From the NCBI RefSeq assembly GCF_900100885.1, contig NZ_LT629692.1, positions 2,480,001 through 2,544,000 of the forward strand: a DNA stretch of 64,000 nt. The letters run 5' to 3'. The translations under genes and the position numbers were made by a program. Positions 8,569-17,031 of this stretch are shown here, piece after piece (the stretch's first letter is position 1; every line of letters begins with the position of its first letter). The notes under the pieces were generated by a model. It saw only the letters and a program-made list of their open reading frames with translations. It was not told where the DNA came from and searched no databases. The DNA comes from Microbacterium pygmaeum. Its GTDB lineage: Bacteria; Actinomycetota; Actinomycetes; Actinomycetales; Microbacteriaceae.

Positions 8569-10704
8569 TCAGTTGCGGCGAATGACGGACTCCGGGCTGA
8601 GGTCCAGTCGCCGCAGCAGTTGGGCGTTGAGGGCGACCACGATGGTGGACAGCGACATCAGGATCGCGCCCACCGACATGGGCAGCACGAACCCGATGGG
8701 AGCGAGCACCCCTGCAGCCAGCGGCACGGAAAGGAGGTTGTAGCCGGCTGCCCACCACAGGTTCTGTGTCATCTTCCGGTAGCTCGCCCGAGAAAGCTCG
8801 ATCACTGACACCACCGACCGGGGGTCGTCGCTCGCGAGGATCACCCCGGCAGAAGCGATCGCGACATCGGTGCCGGCGCCGATCGCGATACCGACGTCCG
8901 CCTGGGCAAGGGCGGGCGCATCGTTCACCCCGTCGCCGACCATCGCGACCTTACGTCCCTCGCCCTGCAGTTGCTTCACCTTGGAGGCCTTGTCCTCCGG
9001 GCGGACTCCAGCGAAGTACCGGTCGATGCCCAGCTCTGTGGCTACGGACGCGGCGACGGCTTCCGCGTCACCGGTGATCATGACCACCTGCACGCCGCGG
9101 CCTTGCAGCGCGGTTACGGCCTCTCGGGATTCGGGGCGGATCTCATCCGCAAGCCGCAACGCACCCGCCACGGCTCCGTCAACGAGGACGTGCAAGATGA
9201 TCGCGCCTTCCCCCCGCCACTCGTCGGCGATGGGCAGCTCGCTCGCCCCTTCTTGCTCGAGGAGGTACGGGCCACCGACCTGCACGGTGCGCCCGTCGAC
9301 CAGCGCCCGAACACCGACCGCGGGTGAGGACGCGAAGTCGCTGGAACGCGGGACGGTGAGCTGGCGCTCTTTCGCGGCGTTGACGATCGCGCGGGCCAGG
9401 GGGTGCTCGGAGTCCGTTTCGGCGGCGGCTGCCAGGGAGAGGAGCTCGTCGGGGTTGATGCCCGCCGCGGGGTCGATGGCGGTGACGGCGGGGGTGCCCT
9501 TGGTGAGGGTGCCGGTCTTGTCGAACAGGACCGTGTTGACGGTGCGCATGCTCTCCAACGCCAGCCGGTCCTTGACCAGCACACCTGCCTTGGCGGCGCG
9601 TTCGGTGGCGATGGAGACCACCAGCGGGATTGCCAGCCCGAGGGCGTGGGGGCACGCGATTACCAGCACCGTGATGGTGCGAACGACAGCATCATCCGGG
9701 AAGCCCAGCAGCGTCCAGGCGATCGCGGTCATCGCGGCAGCGCCGAGGGCGAACCAGAACAGCCACCCGGCGGCACGGTCCGCGAGGCGCTGCGCACGGG
9801 AGGAGGAGTTCTGCGCCTCGGTGACCAGCTTCTGGATCCCGGCGAGAGCGGTGTCGGCACCGACCGCGGTGATCTCCACCCGCACCCCGGAGTCGGTGGC
9901 CACGGTCCCGGCGATTACCGGGTCGCCGTCGCTCCGACGCACCGGGCGGGACTCTCCGGTGATCATCGACTCATCCATGCTTGCCGAGCCCTGCACGATC
10001 CGTCCATCCGCCGGTACTCGCCCGCCGGGGCGGACCACGACCACGTCCCCGACGAGCAGATCCGCGGGAGCGACGTTCACGGTGGTGTCGCCGTCGACCT
10101 TCTCGGCCTCGTCGGGGAGGAGTGCGGCGAGGGAGTCGAGGGCGGAGGTGGTTTGGGCGAGGGAGCGCATTTCGATCCAGTGGCCCAGGAGCATGATGAC
10201 GATCAGCAGCGCCAGCTCCCACCAGAAGTCCAGCTCGTGGTCCAGCACGCCGAGGCTCGCACCCCAGGACGCGACGAACGCGACCGTGATCGCCAGGGCG
10301 ATCAGCAGCATCATCCCGGGCTTGCGGGCGCGGAGCTCACTGACCGCGCCGGTGAGGAACGGGGCGCCACCCCACACGTACATCACCGTGCCCAGCACCG
10401 GGGAGACCCACCCGACCCATGCGGCATCCGGCAGCTGGTACCCGAGCAGCATCGAGAACATCATCGAGAACCCGACGACCGGGACAGCGAGGATCAGCAT
10501 GATCCAAAACAGCCGCCGGAACCGGGCCACATGGTCACCGTGGCCCCCGTGGTCGGCGTGCCCGTGATCGGAGTGCCCCGCTGCCGGCGCCTGGGCGTCA
10601 TCGTGACCGGCATGGCCCATCGCGGCGTGGTCGTGCGCGGTGGCAGTCGCAGCGGCGTGATCGCTGTGGTTCACAGGGTGGGAAGAGTGATCGTGCTGGG
10701 TCAT
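8569..10704 (-). CDS. copB: CopB-type copper-translocating P-type ATPase
   Basis: A 711-residue P1B ATPase. The N-terminal 60 residues hold 15 histidines instead of a CxxC domain. Membrane helices follow, then the actuator TGES (249-252), the ion-site motif CPH (351-353), the phosphorylated Asp395 in DKTGT, and the hinge GDGVNDAP. CPH rather than CPC marks the CopB-like subgroup, reported to handle Cu+ or Cu2+ and sometimes silver. It should export copper from the cytoplasm. I start at ATG 10704 (GAAGGAGG upstream); the open frame to 11022 overlaps the chaperone gene and is a shadow. Likely in one transcript with the CopZ-like gene and under CsoR. Confidence 0.92.
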   Translation of the reverse strand: MTQHDHSSHPVNHSDHAAATATAHDHAAMGHAGHDDAQAPAAGHSDHGHADHGGHGDHVARFRRLFWIMLILAVPVVGFSMMFSMLLGYQLPDAAWVGWVSPVLGTVMYVWGGAPFLTGAVSELRARKPGMMLLIALAITVAFVASWGASLGVLDHELDFWWELALLIVIMLLGHWIEMRSLAQTTSALDSLAALLPDEAEKVDGDTTVNVAPADLLVGDVVVVRPGGRVPADGRIVQGSASMDESMITGESRPVRRSDGDPVIAGTVATDSGVRVEITAVGADTALAGIQKLVTEAQNSSSRAQRLADRAAGWLFWFALGAAAMTAIAWTLLGFPDDAVVRTITVLVIACPHALGLAIPLVVSIATERAAKAGVLVKDRLALESMRTVNTVLFDKTGTLTKGTPAVTAIDPAAGINPDELLSLAAAAETDSEHPLARAIVNAAKERQLTVPRSSDFASSPAVGVRALVDGRTVQVGGPYLLEQEGASELPIADEWRGEGAIILHVLVDGAVAGALRLADEIRPESREAVTALQGRGVQVVMITGDAEAVAASVATELGIDRYFAGVRPEDKASKVKQLQGEGRKVAMVGDGVNDAPALAQADVGIAIGAGTDVAIASAGVILASDDPRSVVSVIELSRASYRKMTQNLWWAAGYNLLSVPLAAGVLAPIGFVLPMSVGAILMSLSTIVVALNAQLLRRLDLSPESVIRRN

Positions 10705-10736
10705 CAGAGCCTCCTTCGTTGCGTGGCGTCGAAGTG

Positions 10737-11069
10737 TTAGACCGAGGTGGCGGCCAGGGTGTAGCCGGCCTCTTGCACGGCTGCTTTCACCGCAGAGCTG
10801 CTGATCGGGGTCGAGCTGTTGATCGTGACGCGTGATGCGCCGCCGGGGTGTAGTTCGACGGTGACGTTCTGCACGCCCTCGATACCGGTGATCTCTTCGG
10901 TGACGCTGGATACGCAGTGCGCGCACGTCATTCCTGACACCAGCACGTCTTCGGTCACTGCTGGCGTCGCGTTGGCAGGGAGATCGGCGGGGGCAGAGGT
11001 CGTTGTGGCGCAGCAGGAGCAACCAGCGCTGCTGGTGTCTTTCAGGCCGAGGTCGATGCGGTCAGTCAT
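10737..11069 (-). CDS. Heavy-metal-associated (CopZ-like) chaperone
   Basis: A 110-residue protein with one HMA domain in residues 40-105, carrying GMTCAHC (Cys49, Cys52). Ahead of it is a Cys-rich tail with CSCC at 17-20, unusual for a plain CopZ and possibly an extra metal site. HMA chaperones bind Cu+ in the cytoplasm and pass it to the ATPase or the repressor. It lies between csoR and copB, same direction, so probably the same operon. Confidence 0.88.
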   Translation of the reverse strand: MTDRIDLGLKDTSSAGCSCCATTTSAPADLPANATPAVTEDVLVSGMTCAHCVSSVTEEITGIEGVQNVTVELHPGGASRVTINSSTPISSSAVKAAVQEAGYTLAATSV

Positions 11070-11099
11070 GGTGTGTTCTCCGATACGGGGGTGGGTGGT

Positions 11100-11387
11100 T
11101 TAGGAGCGGACCAGACGCGCGATCGCGTCGTTGGCTTCACGGATCTTCTCTGCAGCGACCTGGCCGCCCTCAGCGGATGCCTCGGCGACGCAGTGGCGAA
11201 GGTGATCGCCGAGCAGGGACAACGCGACCGTCTCGAGCGCCTTCGTCGCGGCCGAGACCTGCGTGAGGATGTCGATGCAGTACTTGTCCTCATCGACCAT
11301 CCGCGAGATGCCGCGCACCTGACCCTCGATGCGCCGCAGCCGCTGCTGCAGGTCGTCCTTGTTGCTGTCGTAACCGTTCACGTACAT
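11100..11387 (-). CDS. csoR: Copper-sensing repressor CsoR
   Basis: A 95-residue all-helical repressor with the copper triad of the family: Cys37 (DKYCID), His62 and Cys66 (DHLRHC). Apo-CsoR binds a G/C-tract dyad and lets go when Cu+ fills the site. I start at ATG 11387, because a longer frame to 11411 would run across the operator itself. The dyad lies directly upstream. It should control itself, the chaperone, copB and perhaps the downstream lipoprotein genes. Confidence 0.93.
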   Translation of the reverse strand: MYVNGYDSNKDDLQQRLRRIEGQVRGISRMVDEDKYCIDILTQVSAATKALETVALSLLGDHLRHCVAEASAEGGQVAAEKIREANDAIARLVRS

Positions 11388-11390
11388 ACC

Positions 11391-11407
11391 GTACCCCCCT
11401 AGGGTAT
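11391..11407 (-). promoter_or_regulatory. csoR: CsoR operator overlapping -10 box and ribosome site
   Basis: GTACCC and GGGTAT arms flank a C-rich centre, the G-tract dyad typical of CsoR sites. On the reverse strand TACCCT can serve as -10, and the AGGGGGG run seven bases before the csoR ATG can serve as ribosome site, so one stretch appears to do three jobs. Confidence 0.6.
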
Positions 11408-11481
11408 GCAACGAGCCTCCGAACTGTGTATTCCATCGCGAAGTTGACGGACACCTGCCTTTGACATAGTCGTATCTGCGT

Positions 11482-11847
11482 ATGAGCGTAGATAAGCAAT
11501 CATGCGGGTATTGTCCGGATAGTTCCTATGTGGAGCTCGCCGTGGAGGTGTTCGGAATGCTGGCAGACGCCACCCGCGTGCGGATCATCCTCGCTCTACA
11601 AAATGCGCAGGAGCTGTCGGTGAACAGCATCGCGGAGGCGGTCGACAAGTCGCCGGCCGGGGTGTCGCAGCATCTAGCCAAGCTGCGGCTGGCCCGCATC
11701 GTTGCGACCCGTCAGGAAGGGCAGAAAGTGTTCTACCGCTTGGAGAACGAGCACGCTTCCCGGCTGGTCGCCGACGCCATCTTCCAAGCCGAACACTCGC
11801 TCGGTGGCACCCCCCGCCACCACCACGCGGACCGAGTCAGCGAATGA
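11482..11847 (+). CDS. ArsR-family metal-sensing repressor
   Basis: A 121-residue winged-helix repressor. The recognition helix region is SPAGVSQHLAKLRLARIV. It lacks the ELCVC arsenic site; instead ENEHASRLV and QAEH in the last helix, plus a C-terminal HHHAD, resemble the alpha-5 His/Asp site of Zn/Co/Ni sensors such as CzrA and NmtR. An N-terminal CGYC could add ligands. It is coupled by ATGA to a zinc-type CDF exporter, which it most likely controls. TTGACG-N17-TAGTCG at 11444-11472 would give an almost leaderless transcript. It is divergent from csoR. Confidence 0.85.
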   Translation: MSVDKQSCGYCPDSSYVELAVEVFGMLADATRVRIILALQNAQELSVNSIAEAVDKSPAGVSQHLAKLRLARIVATRQEGQKVFYRLENEHASRLVADAIFQAEHSLGGTPRHHHADRVSE

Positions 11848-12893
11848 CAACCGGCCACGAACGCGACCACAAGGACCCGCACCACGATCACTACCACCTG
11901 CAGGGGGATCACGATCATGGCGGCGATCACAGTCATCCGACTGGTCTGAAGGGGTTCGTGTACGGCCTGTTCGTGCCGCACTCGCATGATGCCGCGGACT
12001 CGATCGATGACGCGATGGAAGCGAATAGCTCCGGTATCCGCGTGTTGAAGATCAGCCTCCTCATCCTGCTGGCAACGACCATCCTCCAGGCGGCGGTCGT
12101 CATCTTCAGCGGTTCCGTCGCGTTGCTCGCCGACACCATCCACAACTTCTCCGATGCACTCACCGCTGTACCCCTCTGGGTGGCGTTCATCCTCAGCCGG
12201 CGCGCCGCATCCCGCCGCTATACCTACGGGCTGGGCCGCGCGGAAGATCTCGCGGGCTTGTTCATCGTGTTCGTCGTCGCGCTGTCCGCGATTATCGCCG
12301 CCTGGCAGTCCATCGACCGCATCATTCACCCGCAGCAGATCGGCAACATCGGTTGGGTGATAGCCGTCGCAATCATCGGCTTCCTCGGCAACGAAATCGT
12401 AGCCGTATACCGGATCCGCGTCGGCCAGCGCATCGGCTCCGCCGCGCTCGTCGCGGACGGCATCCACGCCCGCACGGACGGATTCACGTCCCTGGCCGTC
12501 GTTGCCGGTGGGGTGGGTGTGCTGCTCGGCGTCCCGCTGGCTGACCCGATCGTCGGGTTGATCATTTCTGCCGCGATCTTCGTCCTCCTCATCGGCACCG
12601 TCCGAAGCGTGGGCCGCCGCCTGCTCGACGGCGTAGAACCCGAGCTGGTCGACAAAGTTGCGCACGCCCTCGACCACGTCGACGGCATTGACCGAGTCGA
12701 CCGGATCCGTTTGCGCTGGAACGGGCACCGCCTTGAGGGAGACGCGATACTCACCGTCGATGCCACCGCCTCGCGTGAACAGCTTGACGCGATCAGCGCC
12801 GACGCGAACCGCAACGTTCGCGCTCACCTTCCCAATGTGGACGAGTTCCTCGTCAGCACACATAGTGCCTCGGACACGCACCCTCCTCATTGA
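11844..12893 (+). CDS. Cation diffusion facilitator (CDF) metal exporter
   Basis: A 349-residue exporter. A His/Asp-rich cytoplasmic start (residues 1-35) is followed by six membrane helices holding the metal-site motifs HNFSD (after LLADTI) and HARTD (ADGIHARTD), then a soluble C-terminal domain of about 90 residues. CDF proteins exchange Zn2+, Co2+ or similar ions for protons; the His/Asp sites favour zinc-like ions. Coupled to the ArsR-type regulator by a 4-bp ATGA overlap, so sensing and export are co-produced. A hairpin follows the stop. Confidence 0.9.
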   Translation: MTTGHERDHKDPHHDHYHLQGDHDHGGDHSHPTGLKGFVYGLFVPHSHDAADSIDDAMEANSSGIRVLKISLLILLATTILQAAVVIFSGSVALLADTIHNFSDALTAVPLWVAFILSRRAASRRYTYGLGRAEDLAGLFIVFVVALSAIIAAWQSIDRIIHPQQIGNIGWVIAVAIIGFLGNEIVAVYRIRVGQRIGSAALVADGIHARTDGFTSLAVVAGGVGVLLGVPLADPIVGLIISAAIFVLLIGTVRSVGRRLLDGVEPELVDKVAHALDHVDGIDRVDRIRLRWNGHRLEGDAILTVDATASREQLDAISADANRNVRAHLPNVDEFLVSTHSASDTHPPH

Positions 12894-12909
12894 CCCGCGA
12901 CGTCGCGGG
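12894..12909 (+). terminator. Hairpin after the CDF gene
   Basis: CCCGCG-ACGT-CGCGGG, a perfect 16-bp palindrome starting right after the stop codon. It lacks a clear T-run, so terminator activity is uncertain. Confidence 0.4.
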
Positions 12910-13004
12910 CGTTGATTGGTGCGGTTCGTCGCGAGCTTGAAGTGGCCGGGGCAGATTGGCAACTCTCAGAGGTGTCTTAGTCGCGTCTTTCTAGCGTCCG
13001 TGCT

Positions 13005-14258
13005 GTGACGGAAACAGTGAAGTCGGCCAGAGTCGCCGCGGGGCGCACCATGTTGAGCAAGGTTCCAGAGATCACGGTGTGGTTTTGGATCATCAAAATC
13101 CTTTGCACAACAGTGGGTGAGAGTTTCGCGGACTGGATCAACATGACGTTGGGTGTGGGTCTCGAGCTGACCTCGCTGATCTTCACCGTGGTGCTCGTCG
13201 TCGTTCTCGCGGTGCAGCTGTCACTGCGCCGGTACGTTCCGTTCGTGTACTGGCTCACGGTCGTGGTGCTCAGCGTCACCGGCACCCTGTACACGGATAT
13301 CCTCACCGACAACCTGGGGGTGCCCCTTGCTGTCAGCACCACCGTGTTCGCCGGCACCCTCGCCGTTGTGTTCGGGATCTGGTGGGCCAGCCAACGGACC
13401 CTGTCGATCCACAGCATCAAAACCACCCCGCGTGAGCTGTTCTACTGGCTGGCCATCCTGGTCACCTTCGCGCTGGGCACCGCGTCCGGCGACTGGATTC
13501 TCGAACTCACTGGGTGGAGCCCCGGCATCTCCGTCCTGCTCCCGGCCGGGCTGATCGTCGCCGTGTTCGCCGGGTGGCGGATGGGCGGCAACGCGGTCCT
13601 AGCGTTCTGGCTCGCCTACATCCTCACCAGACCCTTAGGCGCCAGTCTTGGCGACTGGCTCGGATTCCCCACTGACCAGCAGGGTCTGGGCTTGGGGGTT
13701 GCCGTAACCAGCATCATCTTCCTGACCGCGATCCTCGGCACGGTCATCTACCTCAGCGTCTCCCGCGCCGACACCATCACTGCCAGCAACAGCACCACAG
13801 CAGCGCCGGTGACCAGTAAGAAGCGCGAGCGACGGGTGCTCGTCTTTTACGGGATCGTCGCGGCAGTCACGGTTGCGTTGCTGGTGTGGGCATCCGCGCA
13901 GCCTCACTCGGTCGCGGCCGCCAGCGAGGGTGAAGGCCCAGCCACGACGGTCACCTTGGTTCCGGGAACATCGGCCACCGCGAAGTTCCCGGCCTCCGAT
14001 GTGACAACGTTTCGGACAATTACCGCGGACGCACTGGCGATGATCCAGGCCGGGGACGAGGCGGGAGCAACGGCACGGATCGCAGATCTGGAGAAGACGT
14101 GGGACGACGCACAGCCGGCCCTGCAGCCGCTGGATGACACGGGGTGGACGTTCATCGACGGGCAGATCGATACCGTCCTCACCACACTACGAGCGAGCGC
14201 CCCCGACACTGCCGCGGAAACTCAGTCGCTCACCACCCTGCTGGACACCCTCAAATGA
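13005..14258 (+). CDS. COG4705-type multi-helix membrane protein
   Basis: A 417-residue protein. The first about 260 residues hold repeats of a unit with a Trp/Lys start and a TT-GE or T-S-GD core (TTVGESFADW, TASGDWILEL, ASLGDWLGF), as in the membrane proteins grouped as COG4705. A last helix (about 283-300) leads to an outer domain of about 115 residues, mostly helical, ending in TLLDTLK. Function unknown; such genes often neighbour metal-resistance and two-component genes in actinobacteria. GTG start. It is coupled by ATGA to a 62-residue single-helix protein. Confidence 0.7.
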   Translation: MTETVKSARVAAGRTMLSKVPEITVWFWIIKILCTTVGESFADWINMTLGVGLELTSLIFTVVLVVVLAVQLSLRRYVPFVYWLTVVVLSVTGTLYTDILTDNLGVPLAVSTTVFAGTLAVVFGIWWASQRTLSIHSIKTTPRELFYWLAILVTFALGTASGDWILELTGWSPGISVLLPAGLIVAVFAGWRMGGNAVLAFWLAYILTRPLGASLGDWLGFPTDQQGLGLGVAVTSIIFLTAILGTVIYLSVSRADTITASNSTTAAPVTSKKRERRVLVFYGIVAAVTVALLVWASAQPHSVAAASEGEGPATTVTLVPGTSATAKFPASDVTTFRTITADALAMIQAGDEAGATARIADLEKTWDDAQPALQPLDDTGWTFIDGQIDTVLTTLRASAPDTAAETQSLTTLLDTLK

Positions 14259-14443
14259 GCGCATTGACGCCCCGCCCATCCGGCCGCAGGCCGTCGGGCC
14301 GATGCCGGGAACGCACCCCCATCACCAGCTCCGCCACCATCGCAACCTGCGCCGGGCTACTCCTGGCAGCCGTGTACCTGTTAATCGAGGTGCTCGCGGC
14401 GATCGCGGACGACGAGTCTCTTCTCGACGCCCGGGTTACCTAG
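14255..14443 (+). CDS. Small single-helix membrane protein
   Basis: 62 residues: an Arg/Pro-rich start, one hydrophobic helix (about 26-47, ATCAGLLLAAVYLLIEVLAA) and a short acidic end. I accept it as a gene because its ATG overlaps the stop of the COG4705-type gene (ATGA), a sign of translational coupling, and because it has a clean positive-inside helix. It may be a partner subunit of that membrane protein. No family recognised. Confidence 0.55.
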   Translation: MSALTPRPSGRRPSGRCRERTPITSSATIATCAGLLLAAVYLLIEVLAAIADDESLLDARVT

Positions 14444-14451
14444 CCGCGAGG

Positions 14452-15036
14452 TCAGGCGGGGGCGCCCGTTTCCCGGCGTGCTGCTTTCCACACCGCGCGG
14501 GCGGCGTCGGCGTTGAGGAGTCCGATGCCGACACCGACGATGATGTCCAACCACCCGGTGGCGAACCGGAAGGTCAGCACCCCCACAATGATGATTGCGA
14601 CGTTCGCGAGGGCGTCGTTGCGGGCGGACAGCCACGCGGCCTTGGTGAGGCCGCCGCTGTGGTGGCGATGCCGGACCAGCAGGAGTGCCGCCGTCAGGTT
14701 GACAGCCAGCGCACCCAGAGCGGTCATCGTCAACGGCAGCGGGTCGGGCGGGTAAGGGTCGAACGCCTTGGCGATGGCGGCCCAGATCGTCGCGATCGCC
14801 GGGATCAAAATCACGAAAGCCAAGAAGGATCCGACCGCGCGGCGTGGGCTTGCCGTCCACATCAGCGCCGTAAAGATGAGGAGGTTGATCAGAGCATCCT
14901 CGAGGAAGTCGACACTGTCCGCGAAAAGAGACACCGATCCGATGGACAGGGCGACGCTGAACTCGACGAAGAAGTACCCCAAGTTGAGCAGTGCAACGAC
15001 GAGTAGGACCCGCCGCAGTGTGTCCACAACGATCAT
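14452..15036 (-). CDS. Small cation transporter of the CDF type
   Basis: A 194-residue membrane protein with five or six helices and two motifs like CDF metal sites: ADSVDFLEDALIN near residue 38 and SARNDALANV near 140. It lacks the soluble C-terminal domain of ordinary CDF exporters, as in known short members annotated simply as cation transporters. I start at ATG 15036; the open frame to 15300 would read through the acidic-repeat gene on the same strand and is not coding. Convergent with the COG4705 unit; substrate unknown. Confidence 0.75.
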   Translation of the reverse strand: MIVVDTLRRVLLVVALLNLGYFFVEFSVALSIGSVSLFADSVDFLEDALINLLIFTALMWTASPRRAVGSFLAFVILIPAIATIWAAIAKAFDPYPPDPLPLTMTALGALAVNLTAALLLVRHRHHSGGLTKAAWLSARNDALANVAIIIVGVLTFRFATGWLDIIVGVGIGLLNADAARAVWKAARRETGAPA

Positions 15037-15136
15037 CGTGACAGCACCCACCTCTGAGACGAACGAGCGCTGCTCGTGGCAGACGGAGTGGCGGCCGGAC
15101 ATTTGGAGAAGTGTCCGGCCGTCGTGAGGGGCAGCG

Positions 15137-15448
15137 TCAGTTGCCGGTCGACGCTCCTGCGTCGTCGTTGGTCTCGACATCGGTGTCCGCCGCGCCCGGG
15201 GTGTCGTCGTTCGTCTCCGCGTCCGTGTCAGCGGCCCCGTCGTCGTTGGTTTCGACGTCGGTGTCCGCCGCGCCCGGCGTGTCGTCGTTGGTCTCGACAT
15301 CGGTGTCCGCGGACGTAGAGGCGGAAACGCTCGGGGCGGTAGGGATGGCGGCGGCTTGCGCGGGCAGGCTCATCACGAGCCCTCCCGCAGCTATCGCGAG
15401 AGCTGCCACCCCCACCCCGCTACCGATCATGATCTTCTTGGAGCGCAT
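15137..15448 (-). CDS. Secreted acidic-repeat protein
   Basis: A 103-residue protein with a signal peptide (residues 1-32; cut near LPAQA-AA) and then a mature part made almost only of a repeated unit ADTD(V/A)ETNDD with TPGA or G spacers, four copies in total. Start ATG 15448 has GGAAGGAA upstream. The repeat is very acidic (Asp/Glu) with Thr and Asn and has no Cys or His, which suggests binding of hard cations such as Ca2+ or simply a wall-exposed disordered tail. I know no named family. Confidence 0.65.
   Translation of the reverse strand: MRSKKIMIGSGVGVAALAIAAGGLVMSLPAQAAAIPTAPSVSASTSADTDVETNDDTPGAADTDVETNDDGAADTDAETNDDTPGAADTDVETNDDAGASTGN
15163..15314. repeat. Tandem DNA repeat coding for ADTDVETNDD units
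   Basis: Near-identical units of about 33-42 bp (GTCGTCGTTGGTCTCGACAT and variants) within the acidic-repeat gene. Length differences come from the TPGA spacer. Such arrays change copy number easily. Confidence 0.75.
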
Positions 15449-15587
15449 GGTTCCGTTCCTTCCTGTTGGTGTTACTGGGGAAGGAATCATCCCGCAGGCG
15501 CTGTAAGAAGCCACCAAGAATTCGTCTCCGCAACGCGGAGTGGGGTTTCTGTGCGGATTCTTAGTGCCAGGTGGGGAGCCTGTCACG

Positions 15588-16283
15588 ATGAAAAGCCCCC
15601 GCTCGTTGTCGCCTTCCGTCGTCAGTGTGTCGATGTTGGCGACGTTCGCCGCGGTCGTTGTCGCCGGTCTTTTCATTGCCGGATCACCGGCGTGGAGTGC
15701 CGGGGAGATGCAGCTCGTCATCGCCGTAAACAGCGTTCACAACATCGTTTTCGACGCGGTTGCCCACTCGATCAACCTGGTGTTCGGACCCACATTCGCT
15801 CTCGTGGTGACGGCAAGCACAGTTGTTGTCGTCACGGTGTTAGCGCGGTCCTGGGTGGCGGCGGTGCGAGTGTTGGTGCTGATCGCGATCCCGTGGGCGG
15901 TCACGGATCTGGTCAAGGTCATCGCCGGTCGCGCACGACCGGATTCATCACTGCTGAGCTATCCGACGGGGGTGGAACCGGTCACGTTCAGCTATCCGAG
16001 CGGTCACACCGCGTTCGCTGCCGCGTGGGTGCTCGCGCTGGTGGTGGTTCTGTCCGGTTGGCGTTTCCGGGGCGTGGTCGTCGCCGGGGCGCTGGTCGTC
16101 ATGATTCTCACCGGCTGGTCTCGGGTGTACCTGGGCGCGCACTATCCGACCGATGTGCTTGCCTCCCTCCTGCTGGCCCCCGTCCTGACCTTCGGCGTCG
16201 CGTTCCTGATGGCACGGATGCCACTGTTTGCCCCCGCCCGCGACGTGCCCGCTGTGGCGCAACAGCCGGGGTCAGGTCGCTGA
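15588..16283 (+). CDS. PAP2-family membrane phosphatase
   Basis: A 231-residue membrane phosphatase. All three signature motifs are present: KVIAGRARP (KxxxxxxRP), PSGH, and SRVYLGAHYPTD (SRxxxxxHxxxD), spread over five or six helices. The active site faces outside, as in phosphatidic-acid or undecaprenyl-pyrophosphate phosphatases. Start ATG 15588 with GGGGAG upstream. It lies 70 bp before the response regulator in the same direction and may share a transcript with the two-component pair, so an envelope-stress role is possible. Confidence 0.88.
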   Translation: MKSPRSLSPSVVSVSMLATFAAVVVAGLFIAGSPAWSAGEMQLVIAVNSVHNIVFDAVAHSINLVFGPTFALVVTASTVVVVTVLARSWVAAVRVLVLIAIPWAVTDLVKVIAGRARPDSSLLSYPTGVEPVTFSYPSGHTAFAAAWVLALVVVLSGWRFRGVVVAGALVVMILTGWSRVYLGAHYPTDVLASLLLAPVLTFGVAFLMARMPLFAPARDVPAVAQQPGSGR

Positions 16284-16353
16284 GTCTGACGGGTTTGTCG
16301 ACCTGATCATGGAGGATGCTCGTGAGGGCGGGCAGAGAAGGGAGCGGACGCGC

Positions 16354-17031
16354 GTGAGTACGACAGAGACGACAACGAGGCCGCGGCTCCTGCTGGTAGA
16401 AGATGACCCGCAGCTGGGTCCACTGATGGTGCGCGTCCTCGAGGAGGTGTACGACGTCACCCTCCACAGCGATGGCGGGGTGGCGCTCGACGCCGCCCAG
16501 GACGGCCGGTTCGAGGTAATGATCGTGGACCGCCGCTTACCGACTGTGGACGGAATCTCGATTGTGGAAACCCTTCGCCGCAGCGGCGTGCACACCCCGA
16601 TGCTGATCCTCACCGCTCTGGGCAGCATCCAAGATAAGGTGCGCGGGCTGGATGCCGGCGCCAACGACTACCTCGTGAAACCGTTCGAGTTCGATGAGCT
16701 CTTCGCCCGACTCCGCGCGATCCGCCGGGTCAGCAACGGAGAAGGCCCGTTCGTTCGCGTCGGCGAATGGGAGTTCTACCCCGACTCCCGCGCCATCTAC
16801 TCCCCGTACGACGGGCGCACAATACTGACCGATCGAGAAAGTGAGCTGCTGAAACTCCTCGCTGTCCACCCCGACAAAACCTTCACCAGAGACGAGATCC
16901 TCCGCACCGTGTTCACTACCGGCGACACCCCCGGCACCGTCGACACATACGTGCACTACCTGCGCCGCAAAACCGATGCCGACATCATCACCACCGTCCG
17001 CGGCCGCGGCTACCGGCTAGGACAGCTGTGA
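16354..17031 (+). CDS. OmpR-family response regulator
   Basis: A 225-residue regulator. Receiver domain (about 10-125): acidic pocket VEDD, phosphorylated Asp in MIVDRRLP, Thr in ILTA and Lys in YLVKPF. Winged-helix DNA-binding domain (about 135-225) with the ending TVRGRGYRL. I start at GTG 16354 (GAAGGGAG upstream) rather than further up, because the extra residues are not receiver-like. Coupled by GTGA to its sensor kinase. Targets are probably the island genes around it; no repeated site was identified. Confidence 0.92.
   Translation: MSTTETTTRPRLLLVEDDPQLGPLMVRVLEEVYDVTLHSDGGVALDAAQDGRFEVMIVDRRLPTVDGISIVETLRRSGVHTPMLILTALGSIQDKVRGLDAGANDYLVKPFEFDELFARLRAIRRVSNGEGPFVRVGEWEFYPDSRAIYSPYDGRTILTDRESELLKLLAVHPDKTFTRDEILRTVFTTGDTPGTVDTYVHYLRRKTDADIITTVRGRGYRLGQL

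Noticed and set aside
10705..11022. N-terminal extension of the copper ATPase
   Set aside because: It overlaps the CopZ-like gene in another frame; ATG 10704 has a strong ribosome site.
15163..15314. CRISPR-like array
   Set aside because: Repeats are in frame, adjacent without unique spacers and encode a peptide repeat; no cas genes.
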